The translations under genes were made by a program, and so were the position numbers. Source: Phallusia fumigata (Eukaryota; Chordata; Ascidiacea; Phlebobranchia; Ascidiidae). From it: a stretch of 20,415 bases of DNA. Location of the stretch: NCBI GenBank assembly GCA_008931825.1, contig QXVZ01006621.1, positions 1 through 20,415 of the forward strand. The letters are read 5' to 3'. How positions within the stretch are numbered: the first letter of the stretch is position 1; each line of letters begins with the position of its first letter. Of the stretch, positions 11,101 through 17,100 are shown piece after piece. Under the pieces are notes generated by a model. The model ran no database searches. It was not told where the DNA came from and was given only the letters and a program-made list of their open reading frames with translations.

Positions 11101-14100
11101 TATGTGTTTAAATTGACTGAATAAGTTGACCTTGCACTTATACACGATGGAATTCTGTAACTGTTTTGGGATTGTGGTTCGTAAATCAACCAGTGTCTCT
11201 GAGCGATGGTTTAGTCACGTATTTAACTTTCCAGGAACTAAACAATGATATTTTCATTCTATTTTTAAACCGTTCGACGCACTTTTGACCATTGTTTAAG
11301 TTTCGAAATTATTGTCTCGTATTCGTCAATTTATTACTTATAAAATATTTCTAACTTGTTTTTTCAAACATTGTTTTCACTCCCAACCGCTCGGTTCAAT
11401 ATCAAATAAGCGAAGTTTTTGACTAATCGAAACCCCGGTGAATCGATCAAAAAAATAATCAACAACACGTCACTGCGAAACAATGCTTTAAAAATTTCCA
11501 TTGCTTGTTATTCATGAGGTTATGCGTATAAGCATAACTTGTGATTTCCACGAGAGCCAGAGACTTGCCAGACGTAACCACACAACATTCACGTCGAAAT
11601 TTCCATCTCAGGGTGTCGGTTGCTTATTAAGCATAGCAAACATTTACCACAGCATAATATATAGATATAAAGTTGATGAACAGACAATATGTAATGTTTA
11701 CCCCCAAAAATACATTACAGTGCAAAATGAATCAATACAACAACGTACAAAACATCTCATTGCTATCAGACATATCAAACTTAAAATAAACAGCGCCTTC
11801 CAACAACTATGTTTGTGACGTTTCGATGTCGTAGTTAGTCTGTCTTCATCCGGGTGAATAAGTGTAAGTTACGTTTCGTATTTGAAAGCTTCATTTACTG
11901 CGCAGTCACAAAATTATTACAATCCACAACAGACCTTGGTGTTGTACGGCTCCGGCCAGAAACGGCCTTTCGATTGACTATGGCCGGTCCGTTAACATGT
12001 TTAGAATTAAAAAATATGCATATTTGATTAGATAAATGAAATTTTTGTAAGGCAACCTTCCTTTTTTCGTCGCCTAGCCATAACATATACTCTTACCAGC
12101 TTGTAAAAGCAATGCTATTTACTGCCTTTTACAAAGAAATACAATAAATCATGTGCAGAAATGAGCCCTCCACAACATTTTGTGTTTCTTATGTGGCCCC
12201 ATGGAAGAGTAATTGCCCACCTCTTTTCTACAATGTGCTTAACAAGCCTTAATGTTGTTTCACGATTCACGTTGTCAGTACTATGATGTGGCAATTAAAA
12301 TTTAGCCGCACATGACTGACATTGAGTCGGATCGAAAAATGACAGCCTTGCCGAGGAAGCTGTCAGAGATTTTGAACCTTACAATTATAAAAACGTTCAC
12401 CCAGTAAAAGCGCTTTGCTCTTACGCGTCTTAGGTGTATGACGTCACGTGAAGTCTAGGGCATATCACGTCACAATGCAAACGTTTGTCACGTGATTATT
12501 GATCTGAGGATGTTTGAAATTTAGAATATTTCTAAGATTCGGATGGTCGGTGGGGGATGAATTTTTGTAAACCTTTAAGCAATGATTTATACAGCGAAAA
12601 AAATATTGAAGTAAAAGGGTCAGATTTAAGTGCCCTGCGAACTAAACTATGCACTCTGTCGAGGTTATGTTTTTAGCCCCCTAAATTCCGGGTGAATTAC
12701 CTCTAAAGCCCCCTCTTTAGTTGTGATGAGTTTATTTCACATGGTAAAAGAAATCGTATTGACACAATATCATTAAAACAATCACCAAGCCGAACATAGC
12801 TTCGCAACTTTGAAATGTTATCTATCGCAAAAAAATTAAGGTTACGATTGGTGGATCAAGGTTGTACGCGCTGCAGCTACACACTGTGGGTTGGTATCGG
12901 GCTAATTTCATTTTTCTCCATGTNAAACAATCAATTTAGTCATTTTGCTGTGAGCGCATATGTTTTGGTTTCGAATGAAAATATATTTAGCGATTATTGT
13001 TAATAAAATTGTTTAAGTCTCAGTAGTCAAGTTTCTATTCGTAAATCGAAACCGGAGTCATTTTAAACCATTGTCTTTAACTCTTCAACCTAGAAATACT
13101 AAATGGCAGAAAAAATGACTCAATTGTTTGCGCGCACTCTATAACAAAAGAAGACTTGCTGAGTCATTAAAAATTTTTGGCCCGTTTGTTGGACCTCTCG
13201 TTAAGCCTGAAAGCAACTGTTTACATTTCGTAGACCGTAATTTCGTGATTTTTGTCAAAATCTTTTCTCAATATAAACAAACTTTTGGTAATGACCAACA
13301 GCGCATAAAGCTTTCATATACTTTCAGCAAGTAAACTAACAAGACAAAATATTTGCAGAAAATACTTTTTTTTAATATACCGTTAACCTTTTGGTTTCTG
13401 GATTCGAAACTTGCAAAAAACGATAAAAAATTATAGTTATATTCGGTTGGTTAAACAAACACTTGTACCTTTAGTTTCCAGCTATATTTGGCTCAAACTC
13501 ATGAGCGAACCAAATCTTCAATATTACCGATTGCGGTCAAAAAGTATTTTGGGAAGAAACATCTTAAAATAGTCGAATCGAAGCTAACAACGCGCGTATT
13601 TAGCCAAAGGGGTCAACCCGACCTACATCGATGCAAATCCCATTAAAATCGAGGTCGGTCGAAGCACAGAAGCGTCCATGAGATCAACTAAACGCGAAAA
13701 GTCGGTCACCGATATTAATAATTGATTACGTTCTAAAGTTGACGGCAAAAACACGTCTCTACCACCCACCGTGGTCTGAAAATGTGTTTAGGAATTTGAT
13801 AAATAAACGATTCTCGTTTTAGAGGGAAGACGGTGACGTCATAACCAAAGTTTTTCATGCCCTTAAAAATCGAAATTAGTCAAACATTGCATTTTTGTGT
13901 ATTTTTTTCTAACGCCCGTTTTTGTTCAAGAAAGAGCTGTCCTAATTTTTGCAAATTTTTACACACGATAGATGGGCATCTGAAGACCCAATGCAATGTA
14001 GGAATTATACACAACCATTTTACTTGTAGGAAAAGGTATTTGTGGAAATTACTTTTTAATTGATCTGATAGGTGATGAATGGTAAATAAAGGAAAGTCAC

Positions 14101-17100
14101 TTTCGTATATTCAAAGGGTGTGCTAATGCGGTATTTGGATTAATATGTTTCGATACACTGGCCCGCATGTTGTTTCGAAATTTAGATTGTTTTGGGGGAA
14201 ACGTACAAATTCACTCTTAATCAAGGTATATGACCTTGCTGGTATTACTACATAAATAAAAATGCCAAACTATTTCGCATGAGATCAATAATACGTTTGT
14301 GACATCGGGCTGTACTCTTTTTTCGCTGCGACAAAACGCAGTACCCCCGCATCTCAGTATCTTTCCACTATACTTACATTGTTGGGTGGAACACAAATCG
14401 ATCCTTAAACACGAGTGTCCCATATGTCCACCATACTACCACACATAAAACCGCCATTAAAATCGACCTATCCGCCAGTAATATCGCATCAATTGACGAT
14501 GATATATAGCTACGTCGGCTGGCTGCTGGTAATATTTACATTTCAAGGACCCATGTGTGCGATTTATACACGTTACAATATGCTGCAGTCGTATCAGAGA
14601 GGTTGTTGTTATTTTCGCATTAGTAATTTACATGAAGAGTCTAATGAGACGTTTAACGCTTTAGCATAGTGATTTTAACCTTTGTCCTTGCCAGCACACC
14701 TTTTAAAATGACCAACCAGCTTTTACTCCCTTCTCTGTAATTTCCAGAAAATATTTATTGTTTTCATGTATGGATGTAAAAAATATGGAGTCTTTCGATG
14801 GTAAAGATGTAATGAAGTATTTATAAAACTAACCCTGATGGTTTAGCATCCTCGCACTCCCTAGGAAAAAAATCTCGTGCCTCTAGGACAGGAATTTCCA
14901 ACCAGGGGTTACCGCTTTGCGAGCGCAAGATGAAAGCAATATAACGAAATAAAAAATACCCTTGTGGTCTAACTCGCAAAAGACGACTAATCTTAGTGTC
15001 ATTTTCTAGTAGAGACAACTTGTTCGTAGCAATATTACCCACAGCTTTAAGTCATATCATCAAAAGCACCCTTAGAACAGACCTCGCATACCTTTAGGGG
15101 TGCGATGACCCCTCGTTAGGAACCCCAGCCTTATGCCAAACATATAACCCCAAAACCCCTATTCACAAACGCTGCAAGTGAACTTTAATAACCTTTTCAA
15201 CCCGTCACCTGATGACTCTAGTGACCTTTTGAACCTTGTTACGTAATCGCGTCTCGATGAGGTTAAAATTAACGTCAATCAATATGCGAGTTGGAGTGTA
15301 GCGTTCGTCTGCTTCAGTCGAACTTTCCCGCAACCAGCTGCGTTGTAAACGTTGCCGGGACCAGCGCCAAACAGCTGGGTCGTGTTCCTTGGAGAGGTCG
15401 ATTAGTCCTGGTTTCAAACGTCAAGGCTCAAAATTAGGTACACAAGACGCAGACCTAGGAGCAGCTTAGTTAAACATACATGCCAGAGAACTTGTATATA
15501 GCGAATACATGTATGCAAACGTTTCAGCAATCGTTGTTGTCATTATCAGTTTATTCAATATATTCACTATATACAAGTTCCCTGGCAGTTATTTTTTTTA
15601 ATTATGGCCCGAAGTATTCTACGCAAAGTGACGTTTTGAAGTATTCTACGCAAAGTGACGTCATGCATGTTATGTACGGGACTGCGCACAATGAAAACAC
15701 GCAATTGGTACTAAGCCTAAACCGATTTGCGACACAAAATAGATCGCAGTGTAGAGGTTTTACTGCAAGGGAAACCAAATCGGGGCAGGATTTGAACCTG
15801 TAACCTTTCGTTTACCTGCTTATGTTTTGCTTACGCTGACAAGCCGTATCTAAAATCTCGTATCATTCGGGCAAAGCTCATAAACATTGGAAGCTCAGTG
15901 ATGTCATCAAAGTCATAACAATGCCGTAACTATGGTAACCAGCATGACGTTGCGAAACTGGTTGCGTCATTGGATCGACTAAAAATACAGCGTATCACGT
16001 GGCGAATATGCCTATATGCCTTAGGGTAATAAACAGGCAATTTGACCTTTATGACCAATCGACTGGTGGTTTATTTTTACGACTGTTTGCCCGATTGTTG
16101 CGTAAACAGGAGGCGAGTGTGATGAAACAATGCTTAAGGCTCTGATGTCCCTGTTTTGCATCTTAGGCAAGTAGTTTCCAACCTTTTAATGCATTCTCTC
16201 TTTGATTTTTTCGACCGCATAAAAGGACGATATCGAAGCCGGAAATTTATTGGTGAACACTGCGTTAAAATGCAAAACCATATATGTTCATCAGAGCGGG
16301 TTTCGTAACATACTTGATGCAATCAAATGTGATATTAATTTTGAAATACTGTCGATAAATAAAATACCAACTCCTTGGTTAAACTTTTAAACAATCAGTC
16401 ACATATATCTAAGTAGATTTTTTAAAGCAAGTTCTACAATGGTTTTAAGCTCTTCGTCATTATGCACTGATGATCGTTTACTCAACATATTCACTGTACA
16501 AAAGCACTATGTCAGTTATGTTTTTAATTAAGCTACTCCCCCAAGCCCGTGTCTCGTGTTCCCAGGTTCTATACATTCACGACAGTTTGTAACACACTTG
16601 ACACACTTGACTGCACGATGCGTGCTAGAATACCCGCCTAAGGCCGTGTATAGGATGTTTTTAACACGTTTTACGCTTGGCCAGTGCCAGGTTCGAACCG
16701 CGGACCCTTCGACCTTCAACACAACATTTTTGCCTAGGGAATCCTCGGATCTGGCTTCGCGTTAAAAGTTCAGGAACAGCATCGACAGAAGCACTTCGCG
16801 CGTCGTCGGATGCCTGCAGCTTACCTCATCCAGTGTATGTGGCGATGTTACGCCGCCGACAAAAACTCCAGATCCGTAGCGACGTGGTTGCCTTTTATCC
16901 GGGCCTGCAACGGCCAGAGGTAAGTTCAGACTCTCGTTTCTTTTTTTAGCATAAAATTTAAAATGGTCGAAATAGGAAGATACTAGCCAGTACTTAGTGT
17001 AAAACATTTTTTACGTTTCGACAAACGCTGTTGTCATTATCACGAAACGGAAAATGTTTCATACACCAGTACTGATGGCTTGGATATTCTTATTGGTGCC

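Larger units (their letters stand above)
11085..16737 (+). other. Interval that should hold the pore/S6 exon; long intronic DNA with gap
   Basis: 5653 bases between the S5 exon and the end-of-S6 exon, both in phase 0. I searched it for Gly-Tyr-Gly-Asp coding strings and for the FFALPA end of S6 and found neither on either strand. It contains a one-N gap at 12924, a copy of the 155-bp dispersed repeat (12728-12886), a CRE/E-box cluster (12439-12494), a hAT-like stretch (14895-15127), a minus-strand GC-rich ORF (15205-15417), foldback elements (15481-15587 and a relative near 16466-16530), a 27-bp-period duplication (15611-15661) and a minus-strand tRNA-like repeat (15775-15850). Confidence 0.8.

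Noticed and set aside
16685-16735. tRNA gene suggested by GGTTCGAACC at 16691
   Set aside because: That B-box string is its own reverse complement, and neither strand gives a convincing A box and acceptor stem; at most a repeat remnant.
16528-17007. Open frames around exon 8 in other frames and on the minus strand
   Set aside because: The frame with GILGSGF and the IQ motif is unmistakable; the others are shadows or repeat-derived.
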